A stretch of 64,000 nt of DNA. It comes from Streptantibioticus parmotrematis (GTDB taxonomy: Bacteria; Actinomycetota; Actinomycetes; Streptomycetales; Streptomycetaceae). Shown here piece after piece: positions 50,469 through 58,206 of this stretch. The stretch lies in contig NZ_JAINVZ010000003.1 of assembly GCF_019890615.1 (NCBI RefSeq), positions 248,001 through 312,000 on the forward strand, read 5' to 3'. Made by a program: the position numbers and the translations under genes. The notes below the pieces were generated by a model, which searched no databases, was not told where the DNA came from, and saw nothing but the letters and a program-made list of their open reading frames with translations. Positions within the stretch are counted from its first letter, which is position 1. The number at the start of each line of letters is the position of its first letter.

Positions 50469-51548
50469 ATGCCCCGTCAGGACCGACCGGTCGGCCACCC
50501 CCGCCCCCTGCACCACCACAGCGGAAGCCCCTTCCGCCCCCGCGCCGCCGCGCTCGCCCTGTGCTCCGCACTCGTCTGCGCCGCGCTCGTCGCCACGGCT
50601 GTGCCGCCCGCGTCGGCGACCGCACCCGGCGCGGGGGCGGTGCCGGGGGCGGCGGCAGGGGCGCTCGGCTCACCCGGGATGGCGGTCGCCCCGTACTTCT
50701 ACAACGGCTGGGGCGATCCGCCCGACCCCGTCGCCGTGATGCGGGCGACCGGGGTGCGGTGGTTCAGCATGGCGTTCGTGCTGGACGGCGGCGGGTGCGA
50801 TCCCCAGTGGGACGGCACGCGTCCGCTGACCGGCGGCGTCGACCAGGCCACGGTGGACGCGGTACGGGCGGCGGGCGGTGACGTCATCCCGTCGTTCGGC
50901 GGCGGGCGCGGGCCGTACCTGGAGACCGGATGTCCGGACGCCGCGGCGCTGGCCGCCGCGTACCTCCGGGTCATCGACGCCTACGGACTGCGCGCGATCG
51001 ACGTGGACATCGAGGGCGCCCCCTACGCGGACGCCGGGGTGCGGCGCAAGGTGGTGGACGCCCTCAAGACGGTCAAGGCGGACGACCCGGGGATCGTGGA
51101 GTACGTGACCTTCCCCAGCGGCGGCGACGGCCCCGACGCGCCCCTGGTCGAGCAGGCCGCGGCCGCGGGGCTGCGGCCGGACGGCTGGTCGATCATGCCG
51201 TTCGACTTCGGCGGCACGGAGCACGACATGGGTGCCGCGACGATCCGGGCGGCCGAAGGCCTGGCCCGCGTCCTGCGTTCCGCGTACGGCTACGACGCGG
51301 ACGACGCGTACCACCACATGGGCATCTCCTCGGAGAACGGTGTCACCGGCGACGGCGAGGCGATCACGCAAGTCGACTTCCGCACGGTCGCAGCGTACGC
51401 GGCACGCCACCGCATCGCCCGGCTGACGTTCTGGTCGGTCAACCGCGACCGCCCGTGCCACGGCGCCTACCGGACGGACGACACCTGCTCCGGCGTCGCT
51501 CAGCGGGACTGGGACTTCACCAAGGTGCTGGTCGACTCCGGACTGTGA
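50469..51548 (+). CDS. Secreted GH18 chitinase-like protein
   Basis: A 359-residue exported protein. Signal: RPRAAALALCSALVCAALVA to PASA. The catalytic barrel begins MAVAPYFYNGWGDPPD, and the DxDxE signature of GH18 is present as D178-V-D180-I-E182 (RAIDVDIEG), with E182 the proton donor. Other segments: VRWFSMAFVLDGGGC, SIMPFDFGG and LTFWSVNRDRPCHG. It lacks a substrate-binding domain, unlike many streptomycete chitinases. ATG 50469 lies 6 nt after GAGGAG; a GTG one codon earlier is possible. The upstream gap has CGTTAAAG, similar to the GH30 promoter. Substrate is chitin or a related glycan by family. Confidence 0.9.
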   Translation: MPRQDRPVGHPRPLHHHSGSPFRPRAAALALCSALVCAALVATAVPPASATAPGAGAVPGAAAGALGSPGMAVAPYFYNGWGDPPDPVAVMRATGVRWFSMAFVLDGGGCDPQWDGTRPLTGGVDQATVDAVRAAGGDVIPSFGGGRGPYLETGCPDAAALAAAYLRVIDAYGLRAIDVDIEGAPYADAGVRRKVVDALKTVKADDPGIVEYVTFPSGGDGPDAPLVEQAAAAGLRPDGWSIMPFDFGGTEHDMGAATIRAAEGLARVLRSAYGYDADDAYHHMGISSENGVTGDGEAITQVDFRTVAAYAARHRIARLTFWSVNRDRPCHGAYRTDDTCSGVAQRDWDFTKVLVDSGL

Positions 51549-51569
51549 CGTATCGTCAGAATGCTTCCT

Positions 51570-53114
51570 TCAGGCCCGGGTTGTCGCGTGGCTCACGGCC
51601 GACAGCGGGGTCGCGATGTCCTCCAGGGAGCGGCGTTCCGCCTTCACCGCCAGGAACGCCGCGACGACCCCGGCCAGCGTCATCAGCGCCGCGCCGATGC
51701 GGAACGCGTTCACCGTGTCGGAGACCACGCCGGTGCTGGTCAGGTCGGAGAAGAGCAGGGGGCCGCTGATGCCGCCCGCCGCGGTGCCGATGGCGTAGAA
51801 GAAGGCGATCGCCATGGCCCGGGTCTCCATGGGGAAGATCTCGCTCACCGTCAGGTAGGCGCTGCTCGCGCCGGCCGAGGCGAAGAACAGCACGGCGCAC
51901 CAACAGGCCGTCAGCGTCACGGCGTCGAGGTGACCGCCGCCGAAGAGCCAGGCGGTGACGAAGAGCAGCACACCGCTACCGATGTAGGTGCCCGCGATCA
52001 TCGGCCGACGCCCCACAGTGTCGAAGAGGCCGCCGAGCAGCAGCGGCCCCATGAAGTTGCCGACCGCGATCACGGCGAAGTAGTAGCCGGTGTGGTCCGA
52101 GGGCGTGCCGTAGAACTTGTTGAGGATCGAGCCGAAGCCGAAGGTGATCGCGTTGTAGAGGAACGCCTGGCCGATGAAGAGGGCGAGGCCGAGGACCGCG
52201 CGGCGCGGGTAGTCGCGGAAGACGGTGCGCGCGATCTCACCGAAGCCGACGCTCTCGCGCTGGTGGATGGTGATCTCGCGGTCCACCGGCTCCAGTGGGC
52301 GGCCGGTCTCCTCGCTGACCCGTTCCTCGATGGAGGTCACCAGTTCCTCGGCCTCGTCGCCGCGGCCGTGGATGAACATCCAGCGCGGCGACTCCGGCAC
52401 GTTGCGCCGCACCAGCAGGATGACCAGGCCGAGGACCACGCCGAGGGCGAAGGTGAGCCGCCAGCCGACGTTCGCGGGGAAGTAGTGCGTGTTGAGCATG
52501 AAGATCGACAGCAGTGAGCCGCCGACGGCGCCCACCCAGAAGCTGCCGTTGATGATGAGGTCGACCCGGCCGCGGTGCTTGGAGGGGATCAGCTCGTCGA
52601 TGGCGGAGTTGATGGCCGCGTACTCGCCGCCGATGCCGAAGCCGGTGAGGAAGCGGAAGGTGAAGAACCACCACGGCTGGGTCGACAGCGCGGTGAGCGC
52701 GGTCGCGGCGAGGTAGACGACGAGGGTGATCAGGAAGAGCTTCTTGCGGCCGTTCCGGTCGGTGAGCCACCCGAAGAAGAGCGCCCCCACGCACGCCCCG
52801 GCCACGTAGAGCGCGGCGGCGAGGCCGGTGACCTGGGCGCTGGAGATGTCCAGACCGCTGCCGGGCTGGGACAGGCGGGAGGCGATGTTGCCGACGACGG
52901 TGACTTCCAGGCCGTCGAGGATCCAGACCGTGCCGAGGCCGATGACGATCATCCAGTGCCAGCGCGACCACGGGAGCCGGTCGAGCCGGGCCGGGACCGA
53001 GGTCCTGACGGCCGGTCCGCTCGCGGTGCCGCCACCTCCCGCGCCCGCCCGGCCCGTTGCCCTGCCCCGCCGGTCGTCGTCGTGTCCGCCGCGCACGTCG
53101 CCTGGCGTCGCCAT
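51570..53114 (-). CDS. MFS transporter, metabolite/sugar-porter type
   Basis: A 514-residue major facilitator with 12 membrane helices. The loop 2-3 signature GWLTDRNGRKK and the later GLFDTVGRRPM repeat are the MFS hallmarks, and FRFLTGFGIGGEYAAINSAI is characteristic of the SP/NiaP/SV2-like branch, whose members carry sugars, nicotinate or aromatic acids with protons. An about 50-residue Gly/Arg-rich N-terminus precedes the first helix. ATG 53114 follows GGAGG by 7 nt, so the frame upstream is not used. It has only 21 bp to the convergent GH18 stop, without a terminator. A central cytosolic loop (about 240-300) is charged. Substrate unknown. Confidence 0.9.
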   Translation of the reverse strand: MATPGDVRGGHDDDRRGRATGRAGAGGGGTASGPAVRTSVPARLDRLPWSRWHWMIVIGLGTVWILDGLEVTVVGNIASRLSQPGSGLDISSAQVTGLAAALYVAGACVGALFFGWLTDRNGRKKLFLITLVVYLAATALTALSTQPWWFFTFRFLTGFGIGGEYAAINSAIDELIPSKHRGRVDLIINGSFWVGAVGGSLLSIFMLNTHYFPANVGWRLTFALGVVLGLVILLVRRNVPESPRWMFIHGRGDEAEELVTSIEERVSEETGRPLEPVDREITIHQRESVGFGEIARTVFRDYPRRAVLGLALFIGQAFLYNAITFGFGSILNKFYGTPSDHTGYYFAVIAVGNFMGPLLLGGLFDTVGRRPMIAGTYIGSGVLLFVTAWLFGGGHLDAVTLTACWCAVLFFASAGASSAYLTVSEIFPMETRAMAIAFFYAIGTAAGGISGPLLFSDLTSTGVVSDTVNAFRIGAALMTLAGVVAAFLAVKAERRSLEDIATPLSAVSHATTRA

Positions 53115-53312
53115 CGCCCACCTCCCGCGCTCCCGGGCCGGCGGGTCCTCCTCCGGCCTCGGTACCTTTCTTCCTTGGCTGGTGCCCGGGCGCGGGCGGG
53201 ACACGCGTGGCGCGGGCCGATATGCGCCCGATATGGGGCGCGGGCTGCGCCGGATGCTACGGACGCCGGAGGCCGGGCCCCCGAACCGGACGTCACGGAC
53301 GCCGGAAGGCGC

Positions 53313-53972
53313 TCAAGCCGCCCCGCCCCGGCCGTCGTCGAGCCAGTGGCTGCGGCCCAGGTGGATCAGGCGCATCTGGCGGCGCGCGGTGCGCGCGATG
53401 GCCCGCTCCGCGGCGGCCGCTTCCGGCGAGGGCGCGGCCGGTACGTCGAGGAACGCGGTCGCCGTCATCACCATGTGGTCGACGTACAGGTCGGCCAGCA
53501 TCCTGACGTCCTCGGCGTTCCAGCCCTCCGACTCCGGCTGCCCGGCCAGGTCGATCGCCAACTCCTCGGCGAACAGCGTGAGTTCACCGGCGATGGCCTC
53601 GCGCACCTCGCGCACTCCCCCGTTGCGCTCGCGGGCGATGAAGCGGAAGTGGGCACGGTGGTCGCGCACGTAGGCGGCGATGACGTCGACCGTGCCGTCT
53701 ATGACCTCGTCGGACCTGGCGCGGCCGTCGCGGATGACGCGGACCATGGCGCGCAGCGAGCCGAACGACTCCTCGACCAGAGCGACGCCCAGGTCGCTCA
53801 TGTCGCGGAAGTGCCGGTAGAAGCCCGCGGGGGCGACGCCGACCTCGCGGGTGATCTCGCGCAGGCCGAGGCTGCTGAGGCTCTGGTGTTCGAGCAGCCG
53901 CAGTCCCGCGTCGAGCAGCGCCTGACGCGTGCGGAGCTTCTGGGCCTGGCGGGCCCCAAGGGTGTGACTCAC
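53313..53972 (-). CDS. TetR family transcriptional regulator
   Basis: A 219-residue TetR repressor. The N-terminal helix-turn-helix (about 10-58) reads TRQALLDAGLRLLEHQSLSS and REITREVGVAPAGFYRHFRD. The C-terminal helical domain holds the ligand pocket; the look is near FabR/acyl-responsive regulators that control membrane lipid genes, though this is not decisive. It starts at GTG 53972; an overlapping ATG is out of frame. It is divergent from a small membrane protein gene across an operator-rich 150-bp region, so it probably represses both. It is transcribed toward the MFS gene (198 bp away, same strand). Confidence 0.92.
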   Translation of the reverse strand: MSHTLGARQAQKLRTRQALLDAGLRLLEHQSLSSLGLREITREVGVAPAGFYRHFRDMSDLGVALVEESFGSLRAMVRVIRDGRARSDEVIDGTVDVIAAYVRDHRAHFRFIARERNGGVREVREAIAGELTLFAEELAIDLAGQPESEGWNAEDVRMLADLYVDHMVMTATAFLDVPAAPSPEAAAAERAIARTARRQMRLIHLGRSHWLDDGRGGAA

Positions 53973-53990
53973 ATCATCCAGTAAACAGTC

Positions 53991-54073
53991 GTTCGCCGAC
54001 TTTGGCGAGGGGTCGGGCGGGGTAAGGTAGGAGTGTCAGTGAACAAGTGTCATCCCAACTGTTCACCGACTTT
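53991..54073. promoter_or_regulatory. TetR operator region and divergent promoter
   Basis: A direct repeat GTTCnCCGACTTT occurs at 53991-54003 and 54061-54073. A dyad GTGAACA-N14-TGTTCAC (54039-54045, 54060-54066) overlaps the second copy. A forward promoter TTTGGC (54001-54006), 16 bp, TAAGGT (54023-54028) lies between, so repressor at either site would block it. Confidence 0.5.
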
Positions 54074-54122
54074 ACCGCGACGACACATCGTGGACCCACA
54101 CCGTCCACAGGAAAGGCCGATC

Positions 54123-54284
54123 ATGGCTCTCGCCCTCATCGTCATCGTCCTGGGAACGCTGTTCGGTGCCGCGGCGTACGCGCCCGCACCGGTGTTCGTC
54201 ATCGCCGGCGCGCTCATCGGCGGCTGGCTGCTGGCGTTCTGCCTGCGCGAGTACGTCTCCCGGACCCGCACCCGCGACCAGTGA
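54123..54284 (+). CDS. Tiny membrane protein
   Basis: A 53-residue protein of two hydrophobic helices (MALALIVIVLGTLFGAAAYA and FVIAGALIGGWLLAFCL) and a basic C-terminal tail (REYVSRTRTRDQ). ATG 54123 follows AGGAAAGG. It is controlled by the region shared with the divergent TetR gene and followed after 44 bp by another small membrane protein. No known domain. Two-helix hairpins of this size often modulate larger membrane complexes; no partner is evident. Confidence 0.7.
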   Translation: MALALIVIVLGTLFGAAAYAPAPVFVIAGALIGGWLLAFCLREYVSRTRTRDQ

Positions 54285-54328
54285 CGCGTCCGGACCCCTC
54301 ATCCACTCCGACTTAGGAAGCTGATCCC

Positions 54329-54604
54329 ATGAACACCGTCGCCTCTGCCCACACCCCGGCCGCGACGCGTTCGGACGCCGACGGCACCGCCGTGGCGTCG
54401 TTCATCATCGGCCTGCTCGGCACCTTCGTGCTCAACGCGGTCTTCGGACCGCTCGCCATCATCCTCGGCTGCGTCTCGCTGGCCCGCGCCACCCGGCGCC
54501 GCGGCCGCGCGCTGCTCGGCATCGCGCTCGGCGTCGCGGACGTCGCCATCCTCGCCACGCTGATCGCCACGCACCACAGCATCAGCTGGACGCCCGGCTT
54601 CTGA
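54329..54604 (+). CDS. DUF4190-like small membrane protein
   Basis: A 91-residue protein with two membrane helices (VASFIIGLLGTFVLNAVFGP, ALLGIALGVADVAILATLIA) separated by the polar ARATRRRGRA loop. The PLAIILGCVSLARATRR stretch matches DUF4190, common in actinobacteria. ATG 54329 follows AGGAAG by 9 nt. It is probably co-transcribed with the preceding tiny membrane protein under the TetR regulator. Function unknown; the family tends to occur near membrane or stress genes. Confidence 0.8.
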   Translation: MNTVASAHTPAATRSDADGTAVASFIIGLLGTFVLNAVFGPLAIILGCVSLARATRRRGRALLGIALGVADVAILATLIATHHSISWTPGF

Positions 54605-54704
54605 CGCGTCCGGTCCTCTCGCCTCTTCACTCCCCTCGCCTCTTCACCCTGACGCGCCCGCCGCACTCCCGGCATTCGTACGGCCGTTCGGATAAGCTCG
54701 GCCG

Positions 54705-56422
54705 GTGACCGCAGCCGCCGACCGCTTCGCCGTGGCCCCCGACGAGGTGGGCCCGGGCGGCCGGTTGCGGGCGGTCGCCGACGACGGGACGCCCGCCGGG
54801 CCGGTGGAAACGGTCACCGACCTCGCCCGCGCGATCGCCGATCTCGAAGCGCGCCGCCGCCCCCGCTGGATCTGGGCGGCCACCGACGACCTCTACCCGC
54901 GCCTGCTGGACCGCGTGCCGGTGCGGCTCGGCCGCTGCCACGACCTGAAGCTCACCGAGGCGCTGCTGCTCGGCCACGAAGGCCGCCACCGTCATCCCCG
55001 GTCGCTGGGCGCCGCCTGGGCCAGGCTGCGCGGCCTGCCCGTCCCCGACGACGCGCGCGAGGGCGCCGCGGACGGCCAGCCCTCGCTGTTCGCCGCCGAC
55101 CGGCACCGCCTGCCGCCCGGGGCGGACCATCTGGCGGCCGTCGTCGAGGTGCACGCGGACCAACTGCGCCGGACCGCCGGGGTCGAGAGCCCGGAGGCGA
55201 TGCGGCTGCTGTGCGCGGCGGAGTCGGCGGGTGCGCTGGCCGCCGTGGAGATGCGCCTCGACGGGCTGCCGTGGAGCGCGGGCGTCCACGACGAGTTGCT
55301 GTCGTCGCTGCTGGGCCCGCGCCCCGCGGCGGGCGCCAGGCCCGAGGTGCTGGGGCGGCTCGCGGCCGATTTCTCCGACGCGCTCGGCCGCCCGGTCAAC
55401 CCGGACTCGCCCGCGCAGGTGATGTCGGCGTTCGCCAGGATCGGCGTGCCGCTGGCCTCCACCCGGTCGTACGTACTGCGCGAGGTGACGCATCCGGCCG
55501 CCGCGCTGCTGCTGCGCTACAAGGAACTCTCCCGCATCCACTCGGCGCACGGCTGGGCCTGGCGCGAGAGTTGGGTGCGCGACGGCAGGTTCCGTCCGGA
55601 GTACGTGGCCGGCGGGTGGTCTCCGGTCGCTGGGCGACCCGGGGCGGCGGCGCGTTGCAGATCCCCCGCCCGCTGCGCTCGGCCGTCGTGGCCGACCCCG
55701 GCCATCTGCTGGTCGTCGCCGACGCCGGGCAGCTGGAGCCTCGGGTGCTGGCGGCGATGTCGCGGGACCGGGCGATGGCGGACGCCGCGGCGGGCGGTGA
55801 CCTGTACGCGGGTCTCGCTGCGGCCGCGTTCGACGGCGACCGGGCCCGCGCCAAGATCGGCCTGCTGGCGGCGATGTACGGCCAGACCAGCGGGGAGGCC
55901 GGGCAGTTGGTGGCGGTCCTGCGCAGGCGGTTCCCGGACGCCATGGAACTGCTGGAGGAGGCCGCGCGCACCGGCGAGGCGGGCGGCATGGTCCGCTCCC
56001 GCCTCGGCCGCACCTCGCCCCGGCCCTCGGCGGGTGACCCCGAGGACGAGGCGGGCCCGTTCGGCGACGAGTCGGGCGACGCGTCGCCCGCGCTGCGGGC
56101 CGCCCGGGCCTGGGGCCGGTTCACCCGCAACTTCCGCGTACAGGCCAGCGCGTCGGACTGGGCGCTCGCCCTGCTCGCGACGCTGCGGCTGTCTCTGGCC
56201 GGGCTGGGCGAGGACGGCGGCGCGGCCCCGGCCCGGCTGGTGTTCTTCCAGCACGACGAGGTCGTGGTGCACTGCCCCGCCGGTCTCGCCGACACCGTGG
56301 CCGAGGCGGTCCGGGACGCAGGTGTACGCGCCGGGCGCCTCGTCTTCGGGCCGACCCCGGTGCGCTTCCCGCTCGACACCCGGGCGGTCGCCTGTTACGC
56401 GGACGCGAAGGACAGCGCCTAG
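54705..56422 (+). pseudogene. PolA-like 3'-5' exonuclease/DNA polymerase, frame-shifted
   Basis: Two overlapping frames together encode one family-A polymerase-like protein (about 570 residues), annotated in streptomycetes as bifunctional exonuclease/polymerase. Frame 1 (from GTG 54705) gives an exonuclease-like N-terminus to EYVAGG. Frame 2 resumes VVSGRWATRGGG, with motif A DAGQLEPRVLA, motif B RARAKIGLLAAMYGQT and motif C FFQHDEVVVH. The junction is GGC-GGG-TGG at 55611-55619; stepping back one base at 55616 restores the family sequence exactly. Read as written, frame 1 runs to 56501 as nonsense. Either one base is missing (sequence error or mutation), or the ribosome shifts -1; no classic slippery heptamer is present. 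Confidence 0.75.
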
Positions 56423-56480
56423 CGCGCCGCGCAGCGGGCGACCGGACAGGCGCACGCGCGCACCGGGCGACCGGGCAGCA

Positions 56481-56541
56481 GCCGCAGGCCGTCAGCCTTG
56501 AGGCCGCGGGCCGTCAGCCCCGTAGCCGCAGGCCGTCAGCC
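56481..56541. repeat. 22-bp-period tandem repeat over the DUF427 stop
   Basis: Three copies of GCCGCAGGCCGTCAGCC (one mismatch in the middle copy) start at 56481, 56503 and 56525, with 5-bp variable spacers. The last copy contains the stop codon of the reverse-strand DUF427 gene. It may serve as a terminator-like or slippage element. Confidence 0.75.
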
Positions 56542-56925
56542 CTGGGGTGCCTCGGGCTCCGGGCCCTCCACGGTGATGTCGGCGACCGTGTCGTAGAACG
56601 ACAGATGTCCCTTGATCGCCGCCACCGAGGCCAGCGGCTCCTCGTACGCCCACACCACGTCCTGCTTGCGGGTGGCCTCCCCGTCGCCCAGGTAGGTCCA
56701 GTACGACGCGATGCCCTTGAACGGGCAGGTGGTGTGGGTGTCGGTGGGCTCGAAGAGGGTGAGGTCCACGTCCTGCGGCGGCAGGTAGTAGCGCACCGGC
56801 AGGCCGGTCTCGTGGACCACCACGGGACGGTGGCTGTCGGCGACCACGCGGCCCGCTATCTCCACCCTGACGTGCTGCGAGCCGGGCACGGCCGTGACGC
56901 GGTGCCCTCGCTGACTGTCCGGCAT
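56536..56925 (-). CDS. DUF427 domain protein
   Basis: A 129-residue single-domain protein. The family core is clear: VRVEIAGRVVADSHRPVVVH, GLPVRYYLPPQDVD, then TTCPFKGIASYWTYLGD and VVWAYEEPLASVAAIKGHLS. DUF427 proteins form a small beta-barrel of unknown biochemical role and are common in actinobacteria and cyanobacteria. No signal peptide or membrane helix. It is followed downstream by the tandem repeat that holds its stop, and preceded by the 13-C hairpin. No functional clue comes from its neighbours. Confidence 0.9.
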   Translation of the reverse strand: MPDSQRGHRVTAVPGSQHVRVEIAGRVVADSHRPVVVHETGLPVRYYLPPQDVDLTLFEPTDTHTTCPFKGIASYWTYLGDGEATRKQDVVWAYEEPLASVAAIKGHLSFYDTVADITVEGPEPEAPQG

Positions 56926-56993
56926 GACCGTCCTCCCTCTCCCCCGCGATGCGTTCCGTCACCCAGGACAACGACCGCCCGCCTCCGTCTGTT

Positions 56994-57027
56994 CCCCCCC
57001 CCCCCCGGGCCGTTTGTGCCCGGGGGG
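56994..57027 (-). terminator. Poly-C hairpin terminator
   Basis: A run of 13 C (56994-57006) forms part of a perfect 10-bp stem (57001-57010 with 57018-57027) around a 7-nt loop. It lies 35 nt past the quinone-reductase-like stop on the reverse strand. The homopolymer is likely length-variable and error-prone. Confidence 0.7.
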
Positions 57028-57061
57028 CGGGATCGGGGAGCCGGGCGGTCGTCGCGACCCG

Positions 57062-58090
57062 TCAGGCGTCGGCGACGTCGATGAGCACCTTGCCGACCGC
57101 GCCCTCCTCGACGGCCGTGTGGGCGTCGCCGGTGCGGTCCAACGCGTAACGGTGCAGCGGAAGTCCGGCCTCCTCGCCCACCCGCAACGCACCGTCGGCG
57201 ACCGCGGCCGAGACCGCCTCGACGGCCGCCGCCAGCGCCTCGTCGGGCACGGTGTAGAGCAGCACGCCCTGCCAGCGCAGGTTGCGGCTGAACGACTCGC
57301 GCAGCGGGATGGTGATCTCGTCGCCGCCGTTGTTGGCGTAGTAGGCGATCGCCGCGTTGTTGGCGGTCACCGCGACGTCCAGTCCGGCGTTGGTCGCCGG
57401 GGAGACCTCCACCACGATGTCCACGCCGTTCGGCGCGGCCTCACGGATCGCCGCGTCCGCTTTCCCGGTGCGGTAGTTGACGGTGTGCTGCGCCCCGGCC
57501 GCGCGGGCGAGCTCCGCCTTGCGGTCGCCGCTGATGGTCGTCACGACGGTGGCGCCGGCCCAACGCGCCAGCTGGATCGCGGAGTTGCCGACCGCGCCCG
57601 CCCCGCCCGCGACCAGCACGGTGCGCCCCGCCAGGGCGCCGGGGGCGAGTTGCCGGGGGCCGTCCTCCGCGACGGTCAGGCAGCGGTGGGCGGTCAGCGC
57701 GGGCACGCCGAGCGACGCGCCCACGTCGAACGAGGCCCCCTCGGGCAGCGGGACCGCCCGGTGCTGCGGGATCACGGTGTACTCCTGCGCACTGCCGTGC
57801 CCGCTCCCGTACGCGGCGAGGTACAGCCAGACGCGCTCGCCGACCCGGGAGGCGGGAACGCCCTCGCCGACCGCGTCGACGACGCCCGCGCCGTCCTGGT
57901 TGGGCACCTGACCGCCGCCGTCGTCGGGCAGCGGACGCATGGGCGTGGACCGCGACTTCCAGTCGGTCGGGTTGACGCCGGAGACGTGCACCTTGACGCG
58001 CACCTCGCCGGGGCCGGGTTCGGGAAGCGGCCGCTCGACGAGCGAGAGGACCTCGGGGCCGCCGTGCTGGGTGTAGACGATCGACTTCAT
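57062..58090 (-). CDS. Zinc-free alcohol dehydrogenase / quinone oxidoreductase-like
   Basis: A 342-residue medium-chain dehydrogenase/reductase. N-terminal GroES-like domain: MKSIVYTQHGGPEVLSLVER and VHVSGVNPTDWKSR, followed by the Rossmann domain VLVAGGAGAVGNSAIQLARW for NADP(H). The structural-zinc cysteines are absent, as in quinone oxidoreductases. It would reduce quinones or enones with NADPH in the cytosol. ATG 58090 is chosen; the frame continues upstream as Arg-rich shadow. Only a weak AGG ribosome site is seen. It ends at the poly-C hairpin and is 116 bp from the UvrA-like gene on the same strand. Confidence 0.92.
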   Translation of the reverse strand: MKSIVYTQHGGPEVLSLVERPLPEPGPGEVRVKVHVSGVNPTDWKSRSTPMRPLPDDGGGQVPNQDGAGVVDAVGEGVPASRVGERVWLYLAAYGSGHGSAQEYTVIPQHRAVPLPEGASFDVGASLGVPALTAHRCLTVAEDGPRQLAPGALAGRTVLVAGGAGAVGNSAIQLARWAGATVVTTISGDRKAELARAAGAQHTVNYRTGKADAAIREAAPNGVDIVVEVSPATNAGLDVAVTANNAAIAYYANNGGDEITIPLRESFSRNLRWQGVLLYTVPDEALAAAVEAVSAAVADGALRVGEEAGLPLHRYALDRTGDAHTAVEEGAVGKVLIDVADA

Positions 58091-58206
58091 GCCTGGATAC
58101 AAGTCGAGCGCGGCGCGGGTTCTTCCCGGCCCGGCGAGCCGATCGCGGTCGTTCGCCCGGATGGCCCCAGGGCCCGGCGAGGCGGCGGGCCCACGGACCC
58201 GCCGGT

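Noticed and set aside
55617-56501. Frame-1 tail of the PolA-like gene as a real C-terminus
   Set aside because: It is Arg/Pro/Ala-rich nonsense, whereas frame 2 over the same bases holds polymerase motifs A, B and C.
56481-56541. CRISPR-like array
   Set aside because: Repeats are 17 bp with 5-bp spacers, far too short for CRISPR; no cas genes are present.
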